Shown here: in pieces, positions 1 to 8,484 of the stretch
Position numbering within the stretch: the stretch's first letter is position 1
Layout: each line of letters starts with the position of its first letter
DNA from: Planctomycetota bacterium
GTDB taxonomy: Bacteria; Planctomycetota; PLA2
DNA length: 64,000 nucleotides
NCBI GenBank assembly: GCA_021776785.1
Contig: JAJFFF010000041.1
Span: 1-64,000, forward strand
Direction: 5' to 3'
Program-made: the position numbers and the translations under genes
The notes under the pieces: model-generated
Told to the model about the DNA's origin: nothing
What the model saw: only the letters and a program-made list of their open reading frames with translations
Databases searched by the model: none

Positions 1-210
1 CCTTTGCCCGCCGTGAACGCGCCACTACGCCCTTCACTGGACGTTTTGGGACTCAAAATCGCGGTCTATGGGCGCCACTAATGCCGCACTTCGACTCCGT
101 AACTCATTTCGAAATAAAAGGTTATGGAAGAAAAAATCCAACCCGGTACCGCATTGGCGGGGCTTTGTGCTTTGGCTTGGTTTGTATTTGCTGCTTAAAT
201 CGTTCTTCTT
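1..210. other. Non-coding left edge
   Basis: No convincing gene is seen in either strand. The short open frames here overlap one another and lack family resemblance. An AT-richer patch near 195-200 (TTAAAT) lies 10 nt before the GTG start of the sigma factor gene and could be its -10 element. Confidence 0.5.
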
Positions 211-777
211 GTGGGCGATGTTTCTGCCGAGAAGATCACGCGGCTTCTCAACCAAGCGCGGGCCGGCAGTGACGCGGCCGCGGACGAGGTGTTGGCGATG
301 CTCTATCACGAGCTGCGTGCCATCGCCGGCGCGCAGATGGCAGGACGTCAGGCCGGCCACACGCTGCAGCCCACGGCCCTGGTGAACGAGGCATACTTAA
401 GGCTGGCGAACAAGTCCGAGCAGTGGGAGAGCCGGGGCCACTTCCTCGCGTTTGCAGCGAAGGCGATGCGGTCGGTTTTGGTCGATCACCTGCGCGCGCG
501 CGGCGCCGTGAAACGCGGCGGCGGCCGCGCCCGCGAACCGCTGCACGAAGCCGTGGCGTGGTTTGAGGAGCAAAAGATCGACTTGCTGGCGATGGACGAG
601 GCGCTGGAATCGCTCTCGGCATACGACCCGCGCAAGCGGCAGATCGTCGAGTTGCGGTTCTTCGCCGGGTTGAGCAATGACCAGGTGGCTGAAGTGTTGT
701 CGATCTCGCTGGCGACAGTGGAGCGCGAGTGGGCGGTCGCGCGCGCGTGGCTTTACCGAGAAATGAACCCAGACTGA
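211..777 (+). CDS. ECF-type RNA polymerase sigma factor
   Basis: A 188-residue sigma-70 family protein of the extracytoplasmic-function class, which would direct RNA polymerase to a small regulon. Region 2 spans about residues 8-95, with the motif TALVNEAYLRL near residue 52 and a conserved VLVDHLRARGAVKRGG stretch near residue 90. Region 4 spans about 125-185 and holds a helix-turn-helix around GLSNDQVAEVLSISLATVERE. These motifs are typical of the sigma family abundant in Planctomycetota and Acidobacteriota, whose genes are commonly followed by a serine/threonine kinase gene. Here the next gene, 40 bp downstream, is only the N-terminus of such a kinase. The start is GTG at 211; no strong ribosome binding site is visible. 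Confidence 0.9.
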   Translation: MGDVSAEKITRLLNQARAGSDAAADEVLAMLYHELRAIAGAQMAGRQAGHTLQPTALVNEAYLRLANKSEQWESRGHFLAFAAKAMRSVLVDHLRARGAVKRGGGRAREPLHEAVAWFEEQKIDLLAMDEALESLSAYDPRKRQIVELRFFAGLSNDQVAEVLSISLATVEREWAVARAWLYREMNPD

Positions 778-817
778 GGGGCGCCGGGCTTGACTTGCGT
801 AGTCTCAAAGGGGAGCC

Positions 818-1048
818 ATGCGAAGCGAGTTTCGACAGCGTCTCGAAGAGGTGTTTCAAAACGCACGCGCGTTGGACGGACGCGCGCGCGAAAGTTACGT
901 CGCGAGTATCGACGCCCTGGAGCCAGCGCTTGGGGCCGAATTGAAATCGTTGCTCGAAGCGCACCGCCGAGCGGCGGAGGAATGGTCCACGCCGCGCGAC
1001 CATGCACTCGATGATTGGTTCGACCGAGGCGCGCCCACCTCGGAGTGA
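818..1048 (+). pseudogene. N-terminal remnant of a sigma-linked Ser/Thr kinase
   Basis: A 76-residue frame with a good ribosome binding site (aggggag) 5 nt before ATG. The sequence is helical and resembles the short region preceding the catalytic domain in kinases encoded next to this sigma family: RLEEVFQNARAL, then RESYV, then LEAELKSLLEAH-like spacing (here LGAELKSLLEAHRRA). No kinase motifs (glycine loop, VAIK, HRD, DFG) follow; the frame stops after APTSE and a C14A9 tract begins 43 bp later. I infer a kinase gene that lost its catalytic and sensor parts. It could still be translated as a small protein that modulates the sigma factor. Confidence 0.5.
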
Positions 1049-1490
1049 GGCGGCCATCGTCCGCGCGGGAAAGCGATCACGCCTCGTGCGCCCCCCCCCC
1101 CCCCAAAAAAAAACAAAAGTTGGCACAGGGAGGGTCTGAGCGGGGACTACTAAGTGATCCCCGACGATGCCTGCCCCCTGATGAACTCCCAGCCTTGCGC
1201 ACAACGGCGCCGGGCACTCCACCGCGCGCGCCGCTCACAGAGCTCGCCAAGGCCGCGGCCGGTTTCGAGGAGCATTTCCGACGGGCGTGCAGGATCATTT
1301 ACGCTGCGGTGCCGCATCGAGTGTTGCGTATGCCGGACAGAGTTCCGGCTCGTTGCAAGCGGAGGATGACGAACAACAAAAGTTTTGAATACGGGCCAGC
1401 AAAAACGGGCGTGATTTCGGTACGGTGAAGTGTCCGAGATCACGCTCCACAACAGATCGTGGCGTTGGGCGCCGCGATGGAGGTTGCACC
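1049..1490. other. Intergenic stretch with no recognisable gene
   Basis: About 440 bp between the kinase remnant and the peroxidase gene. It contains the homopolymer tract at 1091-1113. Open frames on both strands are arginine-, proline- and cysteine-rich shadows without recognisable motifs, and no kinase catalytic motif is found in any frame. Confidence 0.5.
1091..1113. repeat. C14-A9 homopolymer tract
   Basis: Fourteen C residues (1091-1104) are followed directly by nine A residues (1105-1113). It lies 43 bp after the stop of the truncated kinase. Such tracts are prone to slippage and also to sequencing error, so the true length is uncertain. Confidence 0.9.
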
Positions 1491-3650
1491 ATGAATGACC
1501 CGAACTCATCGAAGACGTGTTGGCTCGCCGCTGTATTTCTCAGTTTCGCTGCGTGTTCGTCCGGAAACGCCCCGGCGGTGATTATGGAACTGCGCGCGGT
1601 GTCGCCGACCGTTATTGCGGGACAAACGGCCACCGTTTTGACACTCGAGTGCGACGCCCCGGCAAACGAGGACGTGTTCCTCGAGCTGGGCGACGATCGG
1701 CAGATCCCTGTCACCGTGATCTCGGAAACAGAAGCCCGAGCCACGGTGCCGGCCGGAACGCTGGCGCCGGGCGTCTACGATTTAACGCTCAAAAGTAGCA
1801 GTGGGCGCTCGGACACCATGCTCGGCGGATTGGAAGTGGCCGCGGAGCCCCGTTTGGATGCGTTTGATCCGCCGGTCATCGATCGGATGCTGCGGATGCC
1901 GTTCCATCTCACCGGCCATGCGCTGCGCGCGCCGTTGGTCGTCCAGTTTTTGGATGAAAACGGAGAGCTCATCGCCGCCGCCGATGCCGTAGTCGCCGCT
2001 GACGGGCGGAGCGCCGAAGGGCTCACGCCAACCTTAGGCGGATCGGGCCGCGTGGCCGCCTCGATCCAGGTGGAGGATGACCTCGGCCAATCGGCGGCGA
2101 CCGCGTTGGTCGTTGCGTATGGCGATGCCTATCGCACGGCCGACGGCTCGTCGAACAACGAGCGCGACAGCGAACGGGGCGCGGCCGGCGTGGCGTTGCT
2201 CCGCAAAGTCGCGAGCGCGTACGGCGACGGCGTGTCGAGCATCGATACGGAGCGCCCGAACCCGCGCGCCATTTCCAACGCCGTGTTCGATCAGGGCGAT
2301 GACGATATCGAGAACGCCGCGAACGCAAGCGACTATCTGTGGCAGTGGGGGCAGTTCGTGGATCACGACATCGACCTGTCGTTGGAGGCGGATCCGGAGG
2401 AGGCGGCACCGATCGACGTCCCGACCGGCGACCCGGACTTCGACCCGCTGAGCAACGGCACCGTCGTGCTCGCGTTTCACCGGTCGGACCACATCGCGGC
2501 ATCGAGTCCGCGCGAACAGACCAACTCGATTACCGCCTACATCGACGCGTCCAACGTGTACGGCTCGGACGACACACGAGCCGCCGCGCTGCGCATGCTC
2601 GATGGGACCGGTCACCTCAAGACGAGCGACGGCGAATTGTTGCCGTTTAACGACAGCGGTCTCCCGAACGCGGGCGGGACCGACGCGAGCCTCTTTGTCG
2701 CGGGCGATGTCCGGGCCAACGAGCAAGTTGGGCTGTTGGCGATGCACACGCTGTTTGTTCGCGAACACAATCGCTTGGCGGACGAGATCGCCCAACGCTT
2801 TCCGGCACTGAACGGCGAAGAGATCTACCAGGCGGCGCGACGCATCGTTGGCGCCCAGATGCAAGCCATCACGTTTCGCGAGTTCTTGCCCGGACTGCTC
2901 GGCGCCAACGCGATACCGGCGTACGTGGGGTACGAGAGTCAGGTCGACGCCTCGATCGCAAACGTCTTCTCCACAGCAGCGTTTCGATTGGGCCACAGCT
3001 TGCTCTCCCCGACGCTGCTCCGTGTGGACAGCAACGGCGCTGAAATCGCGGCTGGCCACCTGCCACTGGCCGACGCTTTCTTTTCGCCGACACGATTTGT
3101 GGAAGGCGGGCTGGACTCCGTTTTGCGCGGGCTCGCCAGCCAGCGCGCGCAGGAGCTCGACGCCAAACTTGTTGACGGTGTTCGCAACTTCTTGTTTGGG
3201 CAACCGGGCGCGGGCGGCCTTGACCTCGCCGCGCTCAACATCCAACGCGGTCGTGATCACGGACTCGGGAGCTACAACGACGCGCGCCGCGCCTACGGAT
3301 TGCGCGCGGTTGCATCGTTTGCCGATGTGACAAGCGATCCCGACGTGCAAGCGCAGCTGGCCTTGGTGTACGCCGACGTCGACGAGATCGACGTTTGGGT
3401 AGGCGCGCTCGCGGAGGATGACGTGGCCGGCTCGATGGTCGGACCGCTCCTGCAAGCGATCGTCGGCGATCAGTTCACGCGGCTTCGCGACGGTGATCGA
3501 TACTGGTACGAACGCAGAGTGGGCGGGGCTGTCTTGGCGGACGTGCAAGGCACGACGCTGGCGGACATCATTCGCCGCAACACGAGCATTGACGCCGAAC
3601 TGCCTGACGACGTGTTCAAGGTGAGCGCCCCGCTCCGCCGGACGCCGTAG
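1491..3650 (+). CDS. Animal-type haem peroxidase lipoprotein
   Basis: A 719-residue exported protein of the animal haem peroxidase (peroxidasin/cyclooxygenase-like) superfamily, expected to oxidise halides or organic donors with hydrogen peroxide at the cell surface. The start at 1491 is chosen because a GGAGG site lies 7 nt upstream and it gives a signal peptide ending in SFAAC, a lipobox. Residues 35-200 look like IPT/TIG-type beta domains. The catalytic part begins near residue 210. Visible landmarks are QFVDHDID with distal His about 292, DASNVYGSDD, REHNRLADEI, TFREFLPGLLG, FRLGHSLL with proximal His about 502, and LNIQRGRDHGLGSYN, the family hallmark. A strong terminator follows. The true substrate is unknown. 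Confidence 0.9.
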   Translation: MNDPNSSKTCWLAAVFLSFAACSSGNAPAVIMELRAVSPTVIAGQTATVLTLECDAPANEDVFLELGDDRQIPVTVISETEARATVPAGTLAPGVYDLTLKSSSGRSDTMLGGLEVAAEPRLDAFDPPVIDRMLRMPFHLTGHALRAPLVVQFLDENGELIAAADAVVAADGRSAEGLTPTLGGSGRVAASIQVEDDLGQSAATALVVAYGDAYRTADGSSNNERDSERGAAGVALLRKVASAYGDGVSSIDTERPNPRAISNAVFDQGDDDIENAANASDYLWQWGQFVDHDIDLSLEADPEEAAPIDVPTGDPDFDPLSNGTVVLAFHRSDHIAASSPREQTNSITAYIDASNVYGSDDTRAAALRMLDGTGHLKTSDGELLPFNDSGLPNAGGTDASLFVAGDVRANEQVGLLAMHTLFVREHNRLADEIAQRFPALNGEEIYQAARRIVGAQMQAITFREFLPGLLGANAIPAYVGYESQVDASIANVFSTAAFRLGHSLLSPTLLRVDSNGAEIAAGHLPLADAFFSPTRFVEGGLDSVLRGLASQRAQELDAKLVDGVRNFLFGQPGAGGLDLAALNIQRGRDHGLGSYNDARRAYGLRAVASFADVTSDPDVQAQLALVYADVDEIDVWVGALAEDDVAGSMVGPLLQAIVGDQFTRLRDGDRYWYERRVGGAVLADVQGTTLADIIRRNTSIDAELPDDVFKVSAPLRRTP

Positions 3651-3658
3651 TGATCCGC

Positions 3659-3694
3659 CTCGGCGGGCCGCCTTCGGGTGGTCCGCCGAGTTTT
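3659..3694 (+). terminator. Rho-independent terminator with UUCG loop
   Basis: A 14-bp stem (3659-3672 pairing with 3677-3690, two G-U pairs) closes on a TTCG tetraloop and is followed by TTTT. It ends 8 nt after the peroxidase stop and separates it from the convergent serine hydrolase gene. Confidence 0.85.
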
Positions 3695-4945
3695 CTATTT
3701 CGGCGCGGGCGCAGCCATCTTGGGCAGCGCGTCCAAAACGACGGCGCGCACACGGTTGCGAATCGTGATGTCGATGGGAACGCGCTGCGTCATCGTGATG
3801 ATCGTGAGCCCGGCTTTCGGCATCGTCGTGAACGTCGTGCTCGCCATCCCCGCCCAGCCGTATTCGCCCACGGTCACCGGCGGCTCGTGACCCGCGGCCT
3901 GCAGGCGCACCGACATGCCGTAACCGAATCCCAAGCCTTCCATCGTGATCAACCCCATCCGGATGGGGACCAAGGAGTTGTCGAGTTGGTTGCGCGTGAT
4001 CTCGTTCACGGTGCGTGGCGAAATCACGCGGACTTTGCCGAGCCGACCACCCTGCAAGAGCATGCGCGCAAACTTCGCGTAGTCGCTCGTGGTGGACACC
4101 AGCCCGCCGCCACCGGAATGGAGCGGCGTTTCCTTGAGAAAGCGGCTGGTCGTTGCGGCGTCAACGAGCCGCATGCCGCGCCCGTAGTTGGACGCGAAAC
4201 GGGCGTGCTCTTTCTTCCGCACAAAAAAGCCCGTGTCGGTCATGCCGAGTGGATCAAAAAGGTGTTTGCGCAAAAAAGCAGCGAACGGAACTTTCGTCGC
4301 GCGCTCGACCACTAAGCCGAGCACGTCGCTGGACACGCCGTAGTGCCAGCGCTGCCCCGGCGGAAACAACAGCGGAATCTTGGCGAGCCGCTCCGCCATC
4401 GCCGTGAGCGAAATCTTGGAGTCGAGGAGCTGCGCCCGTCGATACATCTGATCGACTTTTCCCAAACCAAACCCATACGTGAACCCGGACGTATGGCGTA
4501 AGAGATCCTTGACGAGCATCGCGCGCGGTGCCTTGCCACTCAGGGGAGCAAGCTCCGCGAACTCGGGCACGTACTGGGCGACCGGATCATTCACTTTGAG
4601 CTTGCCTTGCTCGACGGCGATCATCGCGGCGACCGCCGTGATCGGTTTGGACATGGAGTAGATCCGAACGATCGTGTCTCGCTCCATGGGCAGCTTGCGT
4701 TCGATGTCGCGGTGTCCGAACGCTTTAAAGTAGACGGGCTTCCCGTAGCGCGCGACATACACGATCAAGCCGGAGGCTTGGCGCGCCTCGATGAGTTCGG
4801 CGGCGACGCGGTCCACGCCCGCGAGTCCTTTCGCAAAGAGGTCCGGCGCGGTTTGCGCGGCGGGTTCGGCCTGCGCGAGGGGAAGTACGCCGGCGCCGCA
4901 CCCGAAAACAACCAGGAGCGCGCGAGCGAGGGAAAGACGTTGCAT
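3695..4945 (-). CDS. Serine beta-lactamase-like hydrolase (class C/esterase type)
   Basis: A 416-residue exported protein of the beta-lactamase/PBP-like serine hydrolase family, which includes class C beta-lactamases, D-aminopeptidases and EstB-type esterases. The start at 4945 gives a clear signal peptide (LALVV-type core ending in LAQA). The catalytic motif SMSK sits at residues 97-100 and the second motif HYGVSSDVLG begins at 201. A HSGGGGLVST segment and a C-terminal GYGMSV/EYGWAGMAST stretch fit esterase-like members better than true beta-lactamases, so antibiotic resistance should not be assumed. The gene is divergent from the lipoprotein at 5016 with a 70-bp shared upstream region. Confidence 0.85.
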   Translation of the reverse strand: MQRLSLARALLVVFGCGAGVLPLAQAEPAAQTAPDLFAKGLAGVDRVAAELIEARQASGLIVYVARYGKPVYFKAFGHRDIERKLPMERDTIVRIYSMSKPITAVAAMIAVEQGKLKVNDPVAQYVPEFAELAPLSGKAPRAMLVKDLLRHTSGFTYGFGLGKVDQMYRRAQLLDSKISLTAMAERLAKIPLLFPPGQRWHYGVSSDVLGLVVERATKVPFAAFLRKHLFDPLGMTDTGFFVRKKEHARFASNYGRGMRLVDAATTSRFLKETPLHSGGGGLVSTTSDYAKFARMLLQGGRLGKVRVISPRTVNEITRNQLDNSLVPIRMGLITMEGLGFGYGMSVRLQAAGHEPPVTVGEYGWAGMASTTFTTMPKAGLTIITMTQRVPIDITIRNRVRAVVLDALPKMAAPAPK

Positions 4946-5015
4946 AAACTTAAACCGAATGTTCTGGCTGCCGGGACGGCTCAGGTTATCACGCTCTTCC
5001 GCTACACTCTCGCGT

Positions 5016-5771
5016 GTGCGTTGGCTCGTCCTGTTCCTGCTCCCTGCGTCGCTGGGTTGCGTGGGCACAGCCAAGCCGCCTTACGAGTACGTGTGCCGGC
5101 GCGCCCCGTCCCTCGTGATCGATGGGGCGCTCGACGATTGGCGCGGCATCCCGTGGACGCGACGGTTTCGAGACATCATCGGCAAAAAAGACGCCGCTCT
5201 TTCGACGCGTGCCGCCTTGGCTTGGGACGATCGCTACCTCTACGTCGCCGCGCGCATGGAGCAACCGCACTTAGCGGCGACGCTCACCAAGCACGACGCG
5301 GTGATTTACCACGACGACGACTTCGAGATTTTTCTCGATCCCAGTGGACGCGGGCGCGACTACTTCGAATTGGAGATCAACGCGCTCGCTACGGTGTTTG
5401 ACTTGATGCTTAGCAAGCCGTACGCGCTCAAAGGCAAGGCCGATCACCGGTTCGACTTTGCGGGGCTCAAGAAGGCCGTGGCGTTGCAGGGTTCGCTGAA
5501 CGATCCGGCCGATCGCGATCGCGGTTGGACCGTCGAGCTTGCGATTCCTTGGGACGCGTTTCTCGGGTTCTCGCGTCCGCGGCCGGGCGACGTGTGGCGA
5601 TGCAACATGGCGCGCGTCGAATGGAAAAAACGCGTCGAGGGGGCGCGCTACGTGATCGACGTTGACGAAACGAAAGCGATGTGGCTGCAGCCGGAGAACT
5701 GGTCTTGGTCGCCCCAGTTCGAGGTGGCGATGCACAAACCGGAGCACTGGGGCTACTTGCGCTTTCGGTAG
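5016..5771 (+). CDS. CBM9/DOMON-like carbohydrate-binding lipoprotein
   Basis: A 251-residue lipoprotein with a family-9-type carbohydrate-binding fold. The GTG at 5016 is chosen because it yields MRWLVLFLLPASLGC, a compact lipoprotein signal with lipobox SLGC, and because TACACT lies 7 nt before it. Recognisable family features are the opening SLVIDGALDDWRGIPWT, then AALAWDDRYLYVAARM, DDDFEIFLDP and a C-terminal GYLRFR. Proteins of this type bind sugar chain ends or haem and usually sit on the cell surface. No catalytic domain is attached. It is followed 34 bp later by a PLP decarboxylase on the same strand, but a separate -10-like element there argues against strict cotranscription. Confidence 0.75.
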   Translation: MRWLVLFLLPASLGCVGTAKPPYEYVCRRAPSLVIDGALDDWRGIPWTRRFRDIIGKKDAALSTRAALAWDDRYLYVAARMEQPHLAATLTKHDAVIYHDDDFEIFLDPSGRGRDYFELEINALATVFDLMLSKPYALKGKADHRFDFAGLKKAVALQGSLNDPADRDRGWTVELAIPWDAFLGFSRPRPGDVWRCNMARVEWKKRVEGARYVIDVDETKAMWLQPENWSWSPQFEVAMHKPEHWGYLRFR

Positions 5772-5805
5772 AGCGATCAACCCAAAAACGCGTAGGCTTA
5801 CGGAC

Positions 5806-7152
5806 ATGGAATTTTCGGGCAAGTTGGCGCAGTTCATGCGCGAGTGGCACGAACGGTGGGGGCCGTATGCGCCCCACGGTTCGCTCCAAGTGGCGATGGA
5901 TCGTGTGGAGTCGGCATGGGCGGCTTACACCGAACGCCTGCACGGCAACTACCCGTTTTTTCATCCGCGCTACGCGGGTCAGATGCTCAAGCCGCCGCAT
6001 CCCGCCGCCCTGCTCGGCTACTGGGCGGCGCAGGCGATTAACCCCAATAACCACGCGCTCGATGGCGGTCCGCCGACGAGCGAGATGGAAAAAGAAGTCG
6101 TCCAGAAATTGGCCGACATGTTTGGGTGGGGGCGACCGGCGCTCGGGCATTTGACCGGCGGCGGAACCATCGCGAATCTTGAAGCGCTCTGGGTCGCGCG
6201 CGAAATTCATCCGGAGTGTGCGGTGGCGTACAGCGATCAGGCGCACTACACGCACGGCCGCATGTGCCGCGTGCTGCGGATGGAGGGCGTTCCGATCGAG
6301 ACCGACTTCGACGGACGGATGGATTTGGACGCACTCGAGCGCGCGCTGCGCAAGCACCGCATCGGTACGATCGTGGTGACGCCGGGAACGACCGGCTTGG
6401 GTGTTGTTGACCCCATCGACGAGATCGTCGCGATCGCGCAGCGTCACGGTGTGCGCGTTCATGCCGACGCCGCGTACGGCGGCTTCTTCACCTTGCTGGC
6501 TCAAGGCGACGACCCGATGCTCGATCCCGCGCCGTTTCGCGCGCTCGCGTCCGTCGATTCGTTGGTGGTGGATCCGCACAAGCATGGTCTGCAGCCGTAC
6601 GGTTGCGGCTGTGTGTTGTTCCGTGATCCCCGAGTCGGGAAGGTCTACGACCACGATTCGGCATACACCTATTTTACTTCCGATGAACTCCACCTCGGCG
6701 AGATCAGCCTCGAATGTTCGCGTCCCGGCGCCGCCGCGGGCGCGCTGTGGTTCACAATGCAACTGTTCGAGCTCGAGCCCGACCGCGGGTTGGGCCCGGT
6801 GTTGGCGGCGGGCGTGAACGCGGCGCGCGACTGGGCCACGCGGATTCGCGAGAGCGATCGCTTGGAGCTTTATCAGTGGCCGGAGCTCGACATCGTGACG
6901 TTTTTCCCGAGCAAGGTGTCGCGGCGTTCCGATTTGGATGCCGCCTCGGCACGTTTGATGCGCTCGCTCATGGAAGCGCCAGACCCCTGCTACCTGTCGT
7001 TGCTCACTTTGGATGACCGTGCGTTGCAACATGCGCTGCCGGAGATGGAACCCGACCGCGAGAACGCACGGATTCTGCGCAGCGTCCTCATGAAGCCCGA
7101 GCACGAGCACGCGATCGAGTGGCTCCACGATCGTGTGAGCGCCGCCTTGTAG
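5806..7152 (+). CDS. PLP-dependent group II amino-acid decarboxylase
   Basis: A 448-residue cytoplasmic enzyme of the pyridoxal-phosphate group II decarboxylase family (glutamate, aromatic amino acid and related decarboxylases). The PLP lysine is K259 in VDPHKHGLQPYGCG. An HADAAYGG motif, which stacks on and binds the cofactor, precedes it, and GHLTGGGTIANLEAL supplies the phosphate-binding loop. Length is near the family norm. Substrate cannot be told from sequence alone; the family also includes tyrosine, histidine and diaminobutyrate decarboxylases. The start is ATG 5806 with TAGGCT 7 nt upstream and no ribosome binding site, which suggests a leaderless message. Confidence 0.85.
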   Translation: MEFSGKLAQFMREWHERWGPYAPHGSLQVAMDRVESAWAAYTERLHGNYPFFHPRYAGQMLKPPHPAALLGYWAAQAINPNNHALDGGPPTSEMEKEVVQKLADMFGWGRPALGHLTGGGTIANLEALWVAREIHPECAVAYSDQAHYTHGRMCRVLRMEGVPIETDFDGRMDLDALERALRKHRIGTIVVTPGTTGLGVVDPIDEIVAIAQRHGVRVHADAAYGGFFTLLAQGDDPMLDPAPFRALASVDSLVVDPHKHGLQPYGCGCVLFRDPRVGKVYDHDSAYTYFTSDELHLGEISLECSRPGAAAGALWFTMQLFELEPDRGLGPVLAAGVNAARDWATRIRESDRLELYQWPELDIVTFFPSKVSRRSDLDAASARLMRSLMEAPDPCYLSLLTLDDRALQHALPEMEPDRENARILRSVLMKPEHEHAIEWLHDRVSAAL

Positions 7153-7169
7153 CTAAGCTGCAGCCTTCG

Positions 7170-8096
7170 CTACGGCGTCGACGAAGCCGCATCGCTTTGT
7201 TCGGCCGCCAACGTACGCGCTTGCTCGACCCAGCGGTCGCGATCGATTCGATCGGGAAAAGTGTGGATCGAGGCGGCCACGCGTTCGACGTCGGAACGCT
7301 TCCAATGCGCGACGTCGGCGAACGTGTGGTACCCCAACGTGTTGAGTCGCCCGGCGAGCACTTTGCCGATGCCGTGAATGCGCTGCAGGTCGTCGCCGGA
7401 GCGGCGTGTCGCGGGCTCGGGTGTGGCCACGCGGGGCGCGAGGGGCGGCGGCGTCGCGGCGGCGTCCGCCTTCTCCCGCGCCTCGAGCCGCGCGTGCAGC
7501 CGTTCGATCTGAGAGTCGCGTTCGGCGATGTCGGCATCTTTGCCCTCGACCATGCGGTCGTGGCTGGCGGCGAGGCGCTCGCGTTCGACCTCGCTGGCGG
7601 CCAGTTGGTCGCGCAGCGGCGTAAGCTCCGCGATCGTCGCATCGCGCTCCGCGAGTTCGGCCCGCACGGGCTCCAGGGTGCGCCATTGGGCCATCACGTC
7701 GGCGACATCCGATTCCAAGTTCGCAGCCGTCCGCGCAAGCTCGTCCCGCTCTTGGGTGAGCGCGTCCACGCGCGCGCGCAGCGACGCGATCGTATGCGTT
7801 TCGTCTCTTGTCTTCGACGCTTCGGTGCGCAGCGCGTCACGCTCGCCCAGCCAAGCACGATGTTTCTTCCGGCTCGCTTGCAGCGCCTGCTGCGCCTGGT
7901 CGCGCTCGGCCTGTGCGGCGTCCAGCGCGCGCCGCCAACGTTTTTCCCGCGCCGTTTCGCGCGCGTTGCCGAGCACCCAGCCAAACAGCCAGGCCGTGGC
8001 CACCAACGGAAGCATCCACAGCACGAATTCCGTTTTTGTGATCGCCAGCAGTTCCAAGCCAAGCTCCCTGATCGCGCGCGTGGCCACCAACGCCAC
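7170..8096 (-). CDS. Membrane-anchored coiled-coil protein with C-terminal HhH domain
   Basis: A 308-residue protein with a single membrane helix near residues 22-42, a long charged coiled coil (about 45-215), a Pro/Ala linker and a C-terminal helix-hairpin-helix domain (about 230-300) with DDLQRIHGIGKVLAGRL and DVAHWKRSDVERVA. Domains of this kind bind DNA or proteins without sequence specificity. A membrane tether plus HhH suggests a scaffold rather than an enzyme. The start is GTG 8096; a shorter start within the membrane helix is possible but would shorten it. It is convergent with the decarboxylase gene, 17 bp apart. Function is unknown. Confidence 0.7.
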   Translation of the reverse strand: MALVATRAIRELGLELLAITKTEFVLWMLPLVATAWLFGWVLGNARETAREKRWRRALDAAQAERDQAQQALQASRKKHRAWLGERDALRTEASKTRDETHTIASLRARVDALTQERDELARTAANLESDVADVMAQWRTLEPVRAELAERDATIAELTPLRDQLAASEVERERLAASHDRMVEGKDADIAERDSQIERLHARLEAREKADAAATPPPLAPRVATPEPATRRSGDDLQRIHGIGKVLAGRLNTLGYHTFADVAHWKRSDVERVAASIHTFPDRIDRDRWVEQARTLAAEQSDAASSTP

Positions 8097-8206
8097 GCCC
8101 TGCGGCCCCGATTATTCCGCGTCCGCGCCGGTTCCGAAGAATTTTCGACGGACTCTTGTTCGGATCGGCGCGTGGGCGCAACTATTCACTGGGAGGGCCT
8201 CCAAAC

Positions 8207-8472
8207 ATGACCGACGACCAGAGCCAAGAGGCGAAGCGCGACCGCCTTTGCCGCGAAGGCCGAAGAGCTGGGCCACGACCGCGCGCGGGTCGTGGCGCTC
8301 GACGGTCATGGCGCAGTTGTTGCGTCGCCAGCGCCCGGATGGGAGTTGGGCGGGGATTCGAAGCGAGGCGAAGGCGGGGGATAGCTACGCGACCGGTTTA
8401 GCGGTTGCGATTTTGCAGTTGTGCCTCGGGCATCCGCCGCACTACTTAAAACTAGACGTCTTAGGACTTTGA
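8207..8472 (+). pseudogene. Degraded C-terminal fragment of a terpene-cyclase/prenyltransferase-repeat protein
   Basis: In one frame the stretch from about 8308 reads MAQLLRRQRPDGSWAGI and then DSYATGLAVAILQL, the QW-type ending of squalene-cyclase or prenyltransferase alpha/alpha repeats. Upstream, an ATG at 8207 opens a different frame (MTDDQSQEAKR) that seems to continue in a third frame as AFAAKAEELGHDRARVVAL. At least two frame changes are needed to join these pieces, and the rest of the enzyme is absent. I read it as a decayed gene remnant immediately upstream of the HEAT lipoprotein. Confidence 0.45.
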
Positions 8473-8484
8473 CGGAGGTACACC

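Noticed and set aside
248..1222. 324-residue minus-strand frame
   Set aside because: It runs antisense through the sigma factor gene and the kinase remnant, is Arg/Pro-rich and has no recognisable motif.
2034..3548. 504-residue minus-strand frame
   Set aside because: It is a mirror of the peroxidase gene, whose strand has clear catalytic motifs.
3695..4945. Serine hydrolase as an antibiotic-resistance beta-lactamase
   Set aside because: The motifs fit the wider esterase/peptidase family, and no regulator or mobile context of resistance is present.
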